From Alkalibacterium gilvum (GTDB lineage: Bacteria; Bacillota; Bacilli; Lactobacillales; Carnobacteriaceae_A): 64,000 nt of DNA. The position numbers and the translations under genes are program-made. Positions 33,883 through 43,813 of this stretch are shown piece after piece. Within the stretch, counting starts at the first letter, position 1. Each line of letters begins with the position of its first letter. Where the stretch lies: the NCBI RefSeq assembly GCF_900109085.1, contig NZ_FNYW01000002.1, positions 1-64,000 on the forward strand. Reading direction: 5' to 3'. The notes below the pieces were generated by a model. That model worked only from the letters and a program-made list of their open reading frames with translations. It was not told the DNA's origin and searched no databases.

Positions 33883-35250
33883 ATGAAATTAGTGAAAAGT
33901 AATAAGCAAAAAACATACGAACATATCTTTAAAGCTGCAAAGGAAAATGATAAAAAAGGATTCAGAGAGTTATTTCTAAGACTTCACGATCGCGATCAAC
34001 ATGAAGTTTTCCATTTGTTGTATCCAGAAAAAAAGCGTAAAATTTCTGATTTTTTAACGCCAGAAGAATTTGCTGAAATATTTGAATGGATGGAAACAGA
34101 GGATCAAGAATCTGCCGTTCAATACTTACCTGACACCTATATGGCTGAAGTATTTAATTATATGGCGGCTGATGATGTTGCTCGTTTTTTGTCAGAAAGT
34201 GATGAAACGGATAATGTCACGCTTTTAGCTATGATGGATGATGAAGAAAGTAAACGTGTTAAAGAGTTACTATCTTATGAACCTGAAACAGCAGGGTCTA
34301 TAATGACGAAAGAATTCATAGCCATTCATAACACCGAGACGATGTCCGGGGTAGTTAAGCGTCTAAGAAAGATAGGACGTGAAGCGGAAACCATCTACTA
34401 CTTGTACGTTATTGACGAACTAGATAAACTCGTTGGTGTTTTATCTCTAAGAGATTTACTCTTATCACCAGAAGATGAAATTGTTGAAAGAATTATGTCC
34501 AATCAGGCTGTTTCAGTTAAAGTCAATGATGACCAAGAAGATGTCGCGCGAATAATTCAAGACTATGATTTACTAGCTGTCCCTGTTTTAAGTCACGAAG
34601 GCGTCATGCGGGGGATCGTAACGGTTGACGATGTCATGGACATTATTGAAGCAGAAACGACAGAGGACTTTAACGAATTTGCGGCTATCAGTCGTGGGGA
34701 TGATGATTCACGTACGCCGTCCGCCTTTTCTACCGCTAAATCGCGCATACCCTGGATTATCATTCTCCTATTTTTAGGAACCATCACAGGGAGCCTAATA
34801 GGCGTTTTTGAAGAGACACTAGAATCAGTCGTATTGTTGGCAGCCTTCATTCCGATGATCATGGATACTGCAGGGAACGTAGGAACGCAATCATTGGCAG
34901 TAGCTGTTAGAAATTTGACTGTAGAAGATGAAAAAAACCGAGACAGTTTGTTTCAAACGGTGAAAACTGAATTAGGCGCAGGGATACTAATGGGGGTTGT
35001 AGCCAGTGTTGTTCTTGCCGTTATGATTACACTGTTTTATAGCAACTTTGTTTTAGCCATGATTATAAGTGCGTCTATGTTCATTACAATAAGTTTATCC
35101 ACAGTTATAGGGGCGATTATTCCGTCAATCATAACGAAGTTCAAAATTGATCCAGCGGTAGCATCAGGACCCTTCATAACAACGATAAATGATTCATTAG
35201 GCCTGCTTATATATTTCACAATTGCAACAACCCTTATCGAATTTCTTTAA
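33883..35250 (+). CDS. mgtE: Magnesium transporter MgtE
   Basis: The 455-residue protein has the MgtE plan: an N domain of helical repeats (about 1-130), a CBS pair (ETAGSIMTKEFIAI... and VERIMSNQAVSVKVND..., about 135-260), and five membrane helices (about 285-455) with the conserved AAFIPMIMDTAGNVGTQ pore segment. It imports Mg2+ and closes when Mg2+ binds the cytosolic domains. The start is ATG 33883 with AGGAAGGG upstream; the TTG at 33877 is too close to the ribosome binding site. No M-box riboswitch was recognised upstream. Confidence 0.95.
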   Translation: MKLVKSNKQKTYEHIFKAAKENDKKGFRELFLRLHDRDQHEVFHLLYPEKKRKISDFLTPEEFAEIFEWMETEDQESAVQYLPDTYMAEVFNYMAADDVARFLSESDETDNVTLLAMMDDEESKRVKELLSYEPETAGSIMTKEFIAIHNTETMSGVVKRLRKIGREAETIYYLYVIDELDKLVGVLSLRDLLLSPEDEIVERIMSNQAVSVKVNDDQEDVARIIQDYDLLAVPVLSHEGVMRGIVTVDDVMDIIEAETTEDFNEFAAISRGDDDSRTPSAFSTAKSRIPWIIILLFLGTITGSLIGVFEETLESVVLLAAFIPMIMDTAGNVGTQSLAVAVRNLTVEDEKNRDSLFQTVKTELGAGILMGVVASVVLAVMITLFYSNFVLAMIISASMFITISLSTVIGAIIPSIITKFKIDPAVASGPFITTINDSLGLLIYFTIATTLIEFL

Positions 35251-35293
35251 GATGTGAACAAAAATGAAATGTTTAAAATTATTGAAAGGGACG

Positions 35294-35322
35294 TACCATT
35301 TTAAGTATATTAATGGTATACT
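35294..35322. promoter_or_regulatory. HxlR promoter with operator-like inverted repeat
   Basis: TACCATT (35294-35300) and AATGGTA (35312-35318) form an inverted repeat that overlaps the -10 TATACT (35317-35322). Autorepression by the HxlR protein is a fair inference. Confidence 0.5.
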
Positions 35323-35351
35323 GTCTAATGTGAAAGTAGAGGTGACAACAT

Positions 35352-35699
35352 ATGATAGAAACGCCTTCAGTAAATTCAGATCAGGATAAAGTGATTTGCC
35401 CAAAATTTGAACAAACCTTTTCAATTTTAGGTAAAAAATGGACAGGCTTGATCATTGATGTATTGTTGGACGGACCTCGACGATTTAAAGATATATCTCA
35501 GGCAATAAAAGGGGTAAGCGACCGTGTTTTAGTGGAACGCTTAAAAGAACTTGAAAAAGAGAACATCGTAACAAGAGAACTAGATGATTCCTGTGATATG
35601 AAATCGGGCTATTGTTTAACAGAAAAAGGGAAATCCTTGAAAAATGTTATGATTGAAGTACAATTATGGGCAGATCAATGGATTTGTGATATAGACTAA
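35352..35699 (+). CDS. HxlR-family winged-helix regulator
   Basis: The 115-residue protein matches HxlR: one Cys near the N-terminus (VICPKFEQ), then KKWTGLIIDVLLDGPRRFKDI, SDRVLVERLKELE (recognition helix) and a wing with YCLTEKGK. Such regulators often sense redox or electrophiles through the conserved Cys. The target is usually a neighbouring gene. Here the next genes are pheST behind their own T-box, so self-control or a distant target is more likely. AGAGGTGA lies before ATG 35352. Confidence 0.88.
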   Translation: MIETPSVNSDQDKVICPKFEQTFSILGKKWTGLIIDVLLDGPRRFKDISQAIKGVSDRVLVERLKELEKENIVTRELDDSCDMKSGYCLTEKGKSLKNVMIEVQLWADQWICDID

Positions 35700-35705
35700 A
35701 CAGAG

Positions 35706-35944
35706 GATGAAAAAGAGTACGTCTATGAGACAAAATTAGAGAACGATGCCCCGGCTGAAAGCATCGATTGGCTCATTTTCGGAAGTTCACTTTCATCACT
35801 TCTTTGCTCAAATTTTTAAGCAAAGATAGATGCAGATTAATTTTAATCTCGGTATGCGCCGTTATGCATGAGTGCAAAAGGAAACTTTTGAACAAGGGTG
35901 GTACCGCGTGTTGACCTCGTCCCTCTATTGGGATGGGGTTTTTT
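35706..35944 (+). promoter_or_regulatory. Phenylalanine T-box riboswitch
   Basis: Stem I is closed by GATGAAA (35706-35712) and TTTCATC (35791-35797). The specifier candidate TTC (35786-35788) is followed by A. The T-box sequence AAGGGTGGTACCGCG is at 35894-35908. A terminator (35915-35923 with 35930-35938) and six T follow. TTC codes for Phe, in line with the downstream pheST. Confidence 0.92.
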
Positions 35945-35999
35945 ATTTTGTGTAAAAACAGGTGTAAAGACGTCATTTAAAAAGCAAAGGAGCATAATG

Positions 36000-37046
36000 A
36001 TGGAAATGGAAAAAAAATTAGCAACACTGCTTGAAAAAGCAAAGCAAGAAATAAGTGAAGCAAAGGATTTAAAAGAAATCGAAAATTTGCGTATTAAATA
36101 TTTAGGAAAAAAAGGTGAAGTTACGAGTTTACTGAAGGGTATGAAAGATCTTTCGCCTAAAGAACGTCCTGTGATAGGTAAAAAGGCGAATGAAGTCCGT
36201 GATGCACTAACGGTTATCCTGTCAGAGGTAAAGGGAAAACGTGAAAAAGAAAAACTTGAAAAGCAATTAGCTGAGGAAACAATTGATGTGACCCTTCCAG
36301 GGAAATCCATCACTACAGGTCAACCTCATGTAATGACTCAAATAATCGAAGAAATCGAAGACCTCTTTTTAGGTATGGGCTACCAGATAATCGAAGGTAC
36401 AGAGGTTGAGACGGATTATTATAACTTTGAACGAGTTAATTTACCACAGAACCACCCTGCCCGTGATATGCAGGATACTTTTTACATTACGTCAGAGCTT
36501 TTGCTGCGTACGCATACCTCACCAGTTCAAGCGCGTATACTTGAAAAACATGATTTCACAAAAGGGCCGCTTAAAATGATTAGCCCCGGAAAAGTTTACC
36601 GACGTGATACGGATGACGCAACGCATTCGCATCAATTCCATCAAATTGAAGGTCTAGTTATTGATGAGAATATAACTATGGCTGATTTAAAAGGAACATT
36701 GGAACTTTTAGCTCAGAAGATGTTTGGAAAAGAAAGAGAAATTCGCCTACGTCCAAGTTATTTCCCTTTTACAGAACCCTCTGTCGAAGTGGATGTCTCT
36801 TGCTTTAAATGTGCGGGCAAAGGTTGTCGCGTTTGTAAGCAAACCGGTTGGATTGAAATTCTTGGTGCCGGCATGACTCATCCACATGTGCTTGAAATGT
36901 CAGGTATCGATTCAAATAAATACGGTGGCTTTGCTTTCGGAATGGGACCAGATCGTATTGCTATGTTGAAATATGGTGTTAATGATATCCGTAATTTTTA
37001 TCTTAATGACCAACGATTCTTAGAACAATTCAAGAGGAAAGGATAG
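36000..37046 (+). CDS. pheS: Phenylalanyl-tRNA synthetase alpha subunit
   Basis: The 348-residue protein has the N-terminal coiled coil (about 1-85) that holds tRNA-Phe, then the class II catalytic core: [11 protein letters not shown] (motif 2 region), [20 protein letters not shown] and [11 protein letters not shown] (motif 3). With PheT it charges tRNA-Phe. AAAGGAG at 35986-35992 serves ATG 36000 or ATG 35997. The frame is open to 35898, but that part is the T-box leader. The gene is 5 bp from pheT. Confidence 0.96.
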   Translation: MEMEKKLATLLEKAKQEISEAKDLKEIENLRIKYLGKKGEVTSLLKGMKDLSPKERPVIGKKANEVRDALTVILSEVKGKREKEKLEKQLAEETIDVTLPGKSITTGQPHVMTQIIEEIEDLFLGMGYQIIEGTEVETDYYNFERVNLPQNHPARDMQDTFYITSELLLRTHTSPVQARILEKHDFTKGPLKMISPGKVYRRDTDDATHSHQFHQIEGLVIDENITMADLKGTLELLAQKMFGKEREIRLRPSYFPFTEPSVEVDVSCFKCAGKGCRVCKQTGWIEILGAGMTHPHVLEMSGIDSNKYGGFAFGMGPDRIAMLKYGVNDIRNFYLNDQRFLEQFKRKG

Positions 37047-37051
37047 AAGAC

Positions 37052-39469
37052 ATGAGAGTATCAGTTAAATGGTTAAGTGAGTATTTAGATTTGAGTGGAA
37101 TAAAGCCAGTCGATTTGGCTGACCAGATTACACTAACAGGAATCGAAGTTGATGACGTAAGTTTACCGGCTGTAACATTAGAAAAGGTTGTCGTTGGTGA
37201 AGTATTAACTGCTGAAAAAATGCCTGATTCAGATCATTTAAAAGCTACGATGGTCGAAGTAGGCGAAGAAGAACCAGTAAGCATCGTTTGTGGTGCACCA
37301 AATGTAAAAGTAGGACAAAAGGTTATCGTAGCCTTACCCGGCGTCAAACTTCCGAACGGTCTAAAAATTAAGAAAAGCAAATTACGTGGTGTAAAATCTA
37401 ATGGGATGATTTGCAGCTTACAGGAACTAGGGTTTTCTGACTCTGTTGTACCTAAAAAAGCTGAAGAAGGTATTTATATTCTTCCAGAAGATGCAAAAAT
37501 AGGCCACAGTGTATTACCCTATATCGGACTTGATGATGCTTATATCGAGTTGGACATTACACCCAATCGTGCAGATGCATTAAGTATGCGCGGCGTTGGT
37601 TATGAGGTTGGAGCGATACTCTCTCAGAAACCATCATTCCCTGAAGTCACTGTAACTGAGGACAAAGAGGATAAGGTAGAGAATTATATTAGCGTCTCTG
37701 TAGAAGATGAAAAAGATGCGCCTGTATACAAAATGCGTGTCATTAAGAATCTAAAGGTAAATGAAAGTCCAATGTGGCTTCAGCGTAAATTGATGAATGT
37801 TGGGATCCGCCCCATTGACACGGTCGTGGATGTGACAAACTATATTATGCTTGAATATGGTCAACCCCTCCATGCATTTGATTATGATGCACTAGAATCT
37901 AAAAGAATAGACGTTAGAAGAGCGCATAAGAATGAAAGTCTCGTTACACTGGACGATCAAACCAGAAAATTAAATCAAGATAATCTAGTTATCACAAATG
38001 GCGGTGTCCCTGTTGCCTTGGCAGGTGTTATGGGAGGATTAAATACCCATGTGACTGAGGATACACAAACGGTTGCTCTGGAAGCTGCCTTATTTGAATC
38101 AAGTGTCATCCGAAAAACAGCGCAGTCACTCAATTTAAGAAGTGAGTCAAGTTCGCGCTTTGAGAAGGGCTTAAATACGGCAACCATTGAAGAAGCCTTA
38201 GATCATGCTGCCCAGTTGATTGCTGACCTGGGAAGCGGTCAAGTAGTCAGTGGCGTTGCAAAAGTAGAGGCCATTCAACCCAAAGATAAAAAAGTAACAC
38301 TAGCGATTGACAAAATTAATCAGGCACTTGGTACGGAACTTGTCATGGATGAGGTTGTTCAATTGATGGATCGATTAGGCTTTGAAACAGAAACATCCAC
38401 ATTGACACTAACTGTGACGGTACCACCTAGACGATGGGATATTGCTATTGAGGCAGATATCATTGAAGAAGTCGCTCGTATGTACGGGTATAATCGATTA
38501 CCATCAACACTTCCAAAGAGTGAGTCTATTCCTGGCGAACTCACACCTAAACAAAGACGTATCAGAGAGACCCAACGCTTTATGGAAGGTGCAGGACTTT
38601 CTCAGACAATAAGTTATGCTTTAACGACAAATGAAAAAGCAAAAGCTTTCTCTAGACATGAAGGTGAACCGGTGAGCCTGGACTGGCCGATGAGTGAAGA
38701 ACATCAAGCGTTACGAATGAGTTTACTCAGTGGCTTATTAGATAATGTCCAGTACAATGTTGCCCGTCAAAGAAAAAGTGTTAGTTTCTATGAAATTGGT
38801 CGCGTGTTTCATGCTGATTCAAATAAGAAACGCCCAGACGAACTAACACATCTTGCTGGCGCAATGACAGGTTCGCGTATTGAAGCGAATTGGCAGGAAA
38901 ATGAACAGAATGTTGATTTTTATACAGCTAAGGGTATTCTAGAAGAATGGTTCATCCTTATGGGGATTGAAGAAGAAATCAGCTATGCACCAACAAGTGC
39001 GTATGAAGCTTTTCATCCCGGACGTACAGCGGAAATTATTTGGAAAAATAATGTTGTAGGCTTAGTTGGTCAACTACATCCACTATTAGCTGAAGAACGT
39101 GATCTCAAAGAAACCTATTTATTTGAAATTGACGTGGATGCACTATTGGATGTTGAAAAAGATACGCTTATTCATGTGCCAACACCAAAATATCCAGGGA
39201 CTTCACGTGATATTGCGTTTGTTGTTGATGAAGCAGTTCTAAACGATAGTATTTTATCTGTAATGAAGCAAAATGGTGGAAAAGCACTAAAAACAATTAA
39301 ATTATTTGACTTATACCAAGGGCAGAACATTGAAGACAATAAGAAATCTATGGCTTACAACCTTGTGTATCAAAATCCTGAAGCAACACTAAAAGAAGAA
39401 GAAGTGACGAAAGACTTTGAAATGTTGAAGACTGCTTTAGTTGAAACATTCCATGCAGAAATTAGATAA
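37052..39469 (+). CDS. pheT: Phenylalanyl-tRNA synthetase beta subunit
   Basis: The 805-residue protein has all expected parts: an N-terminal tRNA-binding (EMAP-like) domain (about 40-150, VCGAPNVKVGQKV), the B3/B4 editing domain (about 210-380), a B5 domain (405-475), the class II-like core, and a C-terminal ferredoxin-fold anticodon-binding domain (FPKYPGTSRDIAFV-like segment near 712). Length is typical (about 800). It forms the alpha2-beta2 enzyme with PheS under T-box control. A terminator follows. Confidence 0.96.
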   Translation: MRVSVKWLSEYLDLSGIKPVDLADQITLTGIEVDDVSLPAVTLEKVVVGEVLTAEKMPDSDHLKATMVEVGEEEPVSIVCGAPNVKVGQKVIVALPGVKLPNGLKIKKSKLRGVKSNGMICSLQELGFSDSVVPKKAEEGIYILPEDAKIGHSVLPYIGLDDAYIELDITPNRADALSMRGVGYEVGAILSQKPSFPEVTVTEDKEDKVENYISVSVEDEKDAPVYKMRVIKNLKVNESPMWLQRKLMNVGIRPIDTVVDVTNYIMLEYGQPLHAFDYDALESKRIDVRRAHKNESLVTLDDQTRKLNQDNLVITNGGVPVALAGVMGGLNTHVTEDTQTVALEAALFESSVIRKTAQSLNLRSESSSRFEKGLNTATIEEALDHAAQLIADLGSGQVVSGVAKVEAIQPKDKKVTLAIDKINQALGTELVMDEVVQLMDRLGFETETSTLTLTVTVPPRRWDIAIEADIIEEVARMYGYNRLPSTLPKSESIPGELTPKQRRIRETQRFMEGAGLSQTISYALTTNEKAKAFSRHEGEPVSLDWPMSEEHQALRMSLLSGLLDNVQYNVARQRKSVSFYEIGRVFHADSNKKRPDELTHLAGAMTGSRIEANWQENEQNVDFYTAKGILEEWFILMGIEEEISYAPTSAYEAFHPGRTAEIIWKNNVVGLVGQLHPLLAEERDLKETYLFEIDVDALLDVEKDTLIHVPTPKYPGTSRDIAFVVDEAVLNDSILSVMKQNGGKALKTIKLFDLYQGQNIEDNKKSMAYNLVYQNPEATLKEEEVTKDFEMLKTALVETFHAEIR

Positions 39470-39494
39470 GCAATAAAAACGAGTTAAACAAGCT

Positions 39495-39529
39495 AAAACA
39501 GGGCAGTCATATATGCTGTCCTGTTTTTT
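39495..39529 (+). terminator. Intrinsic terminator of pheST
   Basis: AAAACAGGGCAG (39495-39506) pairs with CTGTCCTGTTTT (39516-39527), then T residues. Confidence 0.9.
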
Positions 39530-39652
39530 CTGTTTACTCAATATATATAGGTCATTAGTCAAAAAACTGCATAAAAAATAGAGTAATTAATGCACTATAA
39601 GCGTATTCGTGTTATCATAATAAAGAAATTTGAGAAGCGAGGGGGCTGTATC

Positions 39653-39922
39653 ATGTCTGAAGGTAAACGAAGATATAAAGCAACCATTGATGGAGAAACG
39701 TACACAATCATTGGCCAAAAACCTCAAGAACATATGCGCGTTGTCGCAGAAACTGTGGATGACCAATTAAATCAACTTAAAGAGATGACTAAAGGATTAG
39801 ATAAGGAAAAGAGAGCTATCTTACTCGCTATTAATGCCGTATCTGATCAGTTGGCTATGAGAAAAGAATTAAATGAAATCAAAGAAAAATATAAGCAGTT
39901 GGAAGAAAATCAAGAGAACTAG
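39653..39922 (+). CDS. zapA: Cell division protein ZapA
   Basis: The 89-residue protein has the ZapA head (RRYKATIDGETYTIIGQ...EHMRVVAETVDDQ) and a C-terminal coiled coil (ELNEIKEKYKQLEENQ). ZapA bundles FtsZ filaments at midcell. ATG 39653 has GAGGGGG upstream; the reading from 39590 is unlikely. It leads the zapA-cvpA-mutS2 group, an order shared with Bacillus (there with polX in between). Confidence 0.9.
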   Translation: MSEGKRRYKATIDGETYTIIGQKPQEHMRVVAETVDDQLNQLKEMTKGLDKEKRAILLAINAVSDQLAMRKELNEIKEKYKQLEENQEN

Positions 39923-39945
39923 CTGTTTTAAACAAGGAGAAAAGT

Positions 39946-40506
39946 ATGCTGTTAACAGGAATTATAATTTTAATATTACTATTATCCCTATATAGTGGCG
40001 CACGACGTGGCTTGATTCTACAATTAGTGTTAACAATCGGATATGCTGTCTCGTTTTGGGTTGCTTTGAAATACTATCAAGCGCTCAGTAATTACGCTGA
40101 GATGTTTATACCTTACCCAACCCCATCATCTAGTTCAGATAATCCATTCGTCATATATGGTATGGATCTTTTATTTGAATTGGACAGTCCATTTTATAAT
40201 GGCGTATCTTTTGTTGTCCTGTTATTTGCTGGTTGGCTAATAACACGAATTGTTGGTGGACTCTTCCAAGCACTAGCAGATTTACCAATACTAAGAACCC
40301 TAAATGCTGCAGGTGGTGCAGTTTTAAGTTTTATAGTCCATTATATTGGAATATTCTTGCTTCTTTTTGTATTATCGATGATGCCGATGTCAATTGTTCA
40401 GGATCAATTTGAAGCCAGTGCTCTGTCTAGGAAAATCGTTACAGATACACCAAAGTTGTCTCAACACGTTTACGACTGGTGGATTGATCAAGGACTAAAT
40501 GAGTAA
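39946..40506 (+). CDS. CvpA-family membrane protein
   Basis: The 186-residue protein has four hydrophobic segments and the CvpA start pattern (ILLLSLYSGARRGLILQL). It ends with a short polar tail. CvpA relatives are linked to colicin V production in E. coli and to envelope robustness elsewhere; the molecular role is unknown. CAAGGAG precedes ATG 39946. It lies 23 bp after zapA, matching yshB in Bacillus. Confidence 0.88.
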   Translation: MLLTGIIILILLLSLYSGARRGLILQLVLTIGYAVSFWVALKYYQALSNYAEMFIPYPTPSSSSDNPFVIYGMDLLFELDSPFYNGVSFVVLLFAGWLITRIVGGLFQALADLPILRTLNAAGGAVLSFIVHYIGIFLLLFVLSMMPMSIVQDQFEASALSRKIVTDTPKLSQHVYDWWIDQGLNE

Positions 40507-40526
40507 CTACCTTTAAAATGAAATAG

Positions 40527-40576
40527 AGTTGATTGAGGGAAATCATTTTTATGAGTTCTTTCAATCAACTTTTTTA
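40527..40576 (+). terminator. Intrinsic terminator
   Basis: AGTTGATTGA (40527-40536) pairs with TCAATCAACT (40561-40570), followed by six T. It separates cvpA from mutS2. Confidence 0.85.
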
Positions 40577-40626
40577 TAGATTTAATTTAAGCTTAAATAG
40601 AGAAGCAGGATTGAAGGAGAGAAAAC

Positions 40627-42999
40627 ATGACCGAGATGTTAAAATCGTCATATAAAACCTTGGAGTATGAAAAGGTAATTGAAAAATTAAGTGAACATAC
40701 TGTGTCAAAATTAGGCAGAGAAAAAATACGTAAAATTAAGCCTTCGAGTAAAAAAGATGTAATTATAGAAAAACTTGAAGAAACAGAAGACGTCGCTCTG
40801 TTGATTCGTTTAAGCGGAGGAATCCCTCTAGCTCAATTTGAAGATATTCGTCCTCATCTTAAGAGAGTTCGCGTGCAAGGGATGCTGAACGGTAAAGAAA
40901 TAGCAGAAATTGGCCGTATGCTTAAAACACTCAGAGAGATAAAAACGTTCTTCGAAAAAAGAGAAGAAGAAGCCATCCCGTTGAAACAGTTGTATAGCAA
41001 AGTGAATGAATTACAGACCTTTACTAAACTTGAAAGAAAAATTTTTAGTATTGTCAATGAGAGTGGCTATGTCATGGACGATGCCAGCGCAAAATTGAAA
41101 GGTCTGAGAGATGGCATCAAACAAACCGAAGGACAAGCACGCCAAAAACTAGAGAGTATTGTCAAAGGCTCACAATCGCGCTTTCTAACCGATTCCTTAA
41201 TCACAATGCGTAACGATCGATACGTCATCCCGGTCAAGGCTGAAAATCGCTCAACATTTGGTGGCGTCGTACATGATCAGAGTTCGACAGGGCAAACCTT
41301 ATTTATCGAGCCCCAAAGTGTGGTGGATTTAAATAATCGATTGCGCCAATATCAGGTAGAAGCTAAATACGAAGTGAATCGTATACTTCAAGAATTAACA
41401 ATCGAAATTGAACCCTTTAGAGAAGATTTGAAAGAGCATTTACACCTGCTTATTGATTTAGACGTTATTCAGGCTAAAGGGCGCTTTGCTAAGACTATAG
41501 AAGCAGTGAAGCCAAGAGTTAGCAGTGAGAATCATGTAGAACTATACCAGGCCCGTCATCCGTTACTCCTTGAAGACGAGGTTGTCGCGAATGATATTAT
41601 TATTGGTGGAGAATATAAAACAATGATTGTCACTGGACCCAATACGGGTGGGAAGACAGTCGCTTTGAAAACACTAGGTCTCCTGCAATTAATGGGACAA
41701 TCAGGATTGTTTATACCAGCAGAAGAAGGCAGTACAATGGGGATTTTCAACAATGTGTATGCTGATATTGGAGATGAACAATCTATTGAACAAAGTCTAT
41801 CAACCTTCTCTTCGCATTTGACTACGATTGTTAATATTCTGAAGCAAATGGATGATAAAAGTCTTGTACTTTTAGATGAATTAGGCGCCGGAACGGATCC
41901 TCAAGAAGGTGCCGCGTTAGCAATAGCCCTACTCGATGCGATCGCCCAGCACGGCAGTTACGTAATGATTACGTCTCATTATCCTGAACTGAAGGCATAC
42001 GGTTATAATCGTCCAGAAACAATTAATGCTAGTATGGAATTTGATGTTGATACACTTAGTCCAACGTATCGCTTGCTGATTGGAATACCCGGCAGGAGTA
42101 ATGCGTTTGAAATAGCTAAACGATTAGGTCTTGATTCAATGGTTATAGACTCAGCCAAACAGTTGATGAGTGGTGAAAGTCAAAGTGTAGACCAAATGAT
42201 CGAAGATCTGGAAAGCAAACGACGAGAAGCTGAAACAGGTGCCAAAAAAGTTTCAGAAGAATTAAAAGATGCTAGTCGGATCCATAAAGAGTTGAAGACG
42301 GAGTACGATGCATATAAAGATGAGAAGGAACGCCTTCTGAAAAAAGCTGAAAAAGAAGCGAATAATTATTTAAACAAGAAAAAAGAAGAAGCAGACGCGA
42401 TTATTGATGATTTGAGAAAAAAACAGCTTGAAGGACGTATGAATGAACCGCTTAAAGAACATGAATTTATTGATGCGCAAACACGCTTGTCACATTTAAA
42501 AGTGGAAGAAGAAAATCTGAAAAAAAATAAAGTCTTGAAAAAACAAAAACAAGAGAAATCCCTAAAAGTAGGGAGCAGTGTTGAAGTTCAGTCCTTTGGT
42601 CAAAGAGGGACTGTTATTGAAAAAGCGGATGACAAACATTGGGTTGTTCAAATGGGTATGCTAAAGATGAAATTACCTGAGTCAGACCTTGTACAGGTCA
42701 AACAAGAAAAGGAGCCAGAACGACGTGTGTCAGTCAGACGCTCATCTAGTGCAGGCGTTTCGACAGAAATAGATGTCAGAGGCGAACGCGTCGAAGAAGC
42801 GGTAAATAAAGTCGACCAATATCTTGACCAGGCCTTGCTAGCGAATTATCCCAAAGTAACAATCATCCATGGAATGGGAACGGGGGCAGTAAGAAAAGGT
42901 GTGCACGCGTATCTGAAAAAACATTCTCAAGTAAAAAATTACAGTGATGCCCCAGCAAATCAAGGCGGAAATGGTGCAACAATTGTGACGTTTAAATAA
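40627..42999 (+). CDS. mutS2: MutS2 ATPase/endonuclease
   Basis: The 790-residue protein lacks the mismatch-binding domain of MutS and has core/clamp helices, a Walker A GPNTGGKT (337-344), a Walker B in LVLLDELGAGTDPQEG, a long coiled coil (about 520-640), a KOW-like region and a C-terminal Smr domain (about 712-790) with DVRGERVEEA and HGMGTGAVRKG. In Bacillus it rescues collided ribosomes; elsewhere it suppresses recombination. GAAGGAGAG precedes the start. Position next to zapA-cvpA is conserved. Confidence 0.95.
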   Translation: MTEMLKSSYKTLEYEKVIEKLSEHTVSKLGREKIRKIKPSSKKDVIIEKLEETEDVALLIRLSGGIPLAQFEDIRPHLKRVRVQGMLNGKEIAEIGRMLKTLREIKTFFEKREEEAIPLKQLYSKVNELQTFTKLERKIFSIVNESGYVMDDASAKLKGLRDGIKQTEGQARQKLESIVKGSQSRFLTDSLITMRNDRYVIPVKAENRSTFGGVVHDQSSTGQTLFIEPQSVVDLNNRLRQYQVEAKYEVNRILQELTIEIEPFREDLKEHLHLLIDLDVIQAKGRFAKTIEAVKPRVSSENHVELYQARHPLLLEDEVVANDIIIGGEYKTMIVTGPNTGGKTVALKTLGLLQLMGQSGLFIPAEEGSTMGIFNNVYADIGDEQSIEQSLSTFSSHLTTIVNILKQMDDKSLVLLDELGAGTDPQEGAALAIALLDAIAQHGSYVMITSHYPELKAYGYNRPETINASMEFDVDTLSPTYRLLIGIPGRSNAFEIAKRLGLDSMVIDSAKQLMSGESQSVDQMIEDLESKRREAETGAKKVSEELKDASRIHKELKTEYDAYKDEKERLLKKAEKEANNYLNKKKEEADAIIDDLRKKQLEGRMNEPLKEHEFIDAQTRLSHLKVEEENLKKNKVLKKQKQEKSLKVGSSVEVQSFGQRGTVIEKADDKHWVVQMGMLKMKLPESDLVQVKQEKEPERRVSVRRSSSAGVSTEIDVRGERVEEAVNKVDQYLDQALLANYPKVTIIHGMGTGAVRKGVHAYLKKHSQVKNYSDAPANQGGNGATIVTFK

Positions 43000-43102
43000 T
43001 ATAATCGCCACAGTAGACAATGACAAAAGAATTTGCTATACTAATAAATGTGAGAGACGACTTACTTTTAATAAGTAAGCTAATTTATAGGAGGAATTCA
43101 TA

Positions 43103-43414
43103 ATGGTAAGAGAATTGACAGATAAAAACTTTGATCAAGAAACAGACTCAGGACTAGCATTAGTAGATTTTTGGGCCGAATGGTGTGGACCTTGTCGCAT
43201 GCAGTCTCCTGTAATAGACGAATTGAACGACGAGTCAGATGGTAGTGTTAATTACTTCAAAATGGATGTTGATGCTAACCAAGCAACACCAAGTAAATTT
43301 GGAATCATGAGCATACCAACATTACTCGTAACAAAAGATGGCGACGTTGTAGATAAATTAGTCGGCTACCACAGCAAAGAACAAGTCTTAGCTAAACTAG
43401 AACAACATCAATAA
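43103..43414 (+). CDS. trxA: Thioredoxin
   Basis: The 103-residue protein has the active site WCGPC (C28, C31), the cis-Pro in MSIPTLL and normal thioredoxin length. It reduces cytoplasmic disulfides with thioredoxin reductase. TAGGAGGAA lies before ATG 43103. It follows mutS2 by about 100 bp and is ended by a strong terminator. Confidence 0.96.
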   Translation: MVRELTDKNFDQETDSGLALVDFWAEWCGPCRMQSPVIDELNDESDGSVNYFKMDVDANQATPSKFGIMSIPTLLVTKDGDVVDKLVGYHSKEQVLAKLEQHQ

Positions 43415-43429
43415 TAATTAATGATTTAG

Positions 43430-43462
43430 GGAGTAAAGCTTAAGGGCTTTGCTCCTTTTTTT
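43430..43462 (+). terminator. Intrinsic terminator of trxA
   Basis: GGAGTAAAGC (43430-43439) pairs with GCTTTGCTCC (43446-43455), followed by seven T. Confidence 0.92.
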
Positions 43463-43813
43463 ATGCTCGTTATTTGAAATAAATGAGAGGGGACTAAGTA
43501 TGAAAGAATTGATGAATAGCTAGTTTAGTGTCATCTTCGAAATAAGTGAATGAACAAGCCGAAGGACTCAAATAGTGAAAGAATCAAAGTAATCAAAAGA
43601 TACAAAGCATACGCATCCAGAAAATAGAGACACATAGAGACACATTGTGAATAATGTGTGACATTATCTTTAATATAACTAGTAATTAAACAAAAGTGCC
43701 TATACATTACTATAGAAGTAATATAAAATGACTATAATCATAAAAAAAAGAGTTCAGACATGCCAAAATATCAACCGATCTCAACTTAATAATTAGCTTT
43801 GGAGAGTGATATT
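43463..43813. other. Gene-free region after trxA
   Basis: No ORF of note is present. A direct repeat AGACACAT and a hairpin ACACATT/AATGTGT (43640-43659) are the only visible features. The region should contain the promoter for the gene at 43814. Confidence 0.5.

Noticed and set aside
35898-35999. Longer N-terminus of PheS
   Set aside because: This part is the T-box sequence and terminator. AAAGGAG before 35997/36000 marks the real start.
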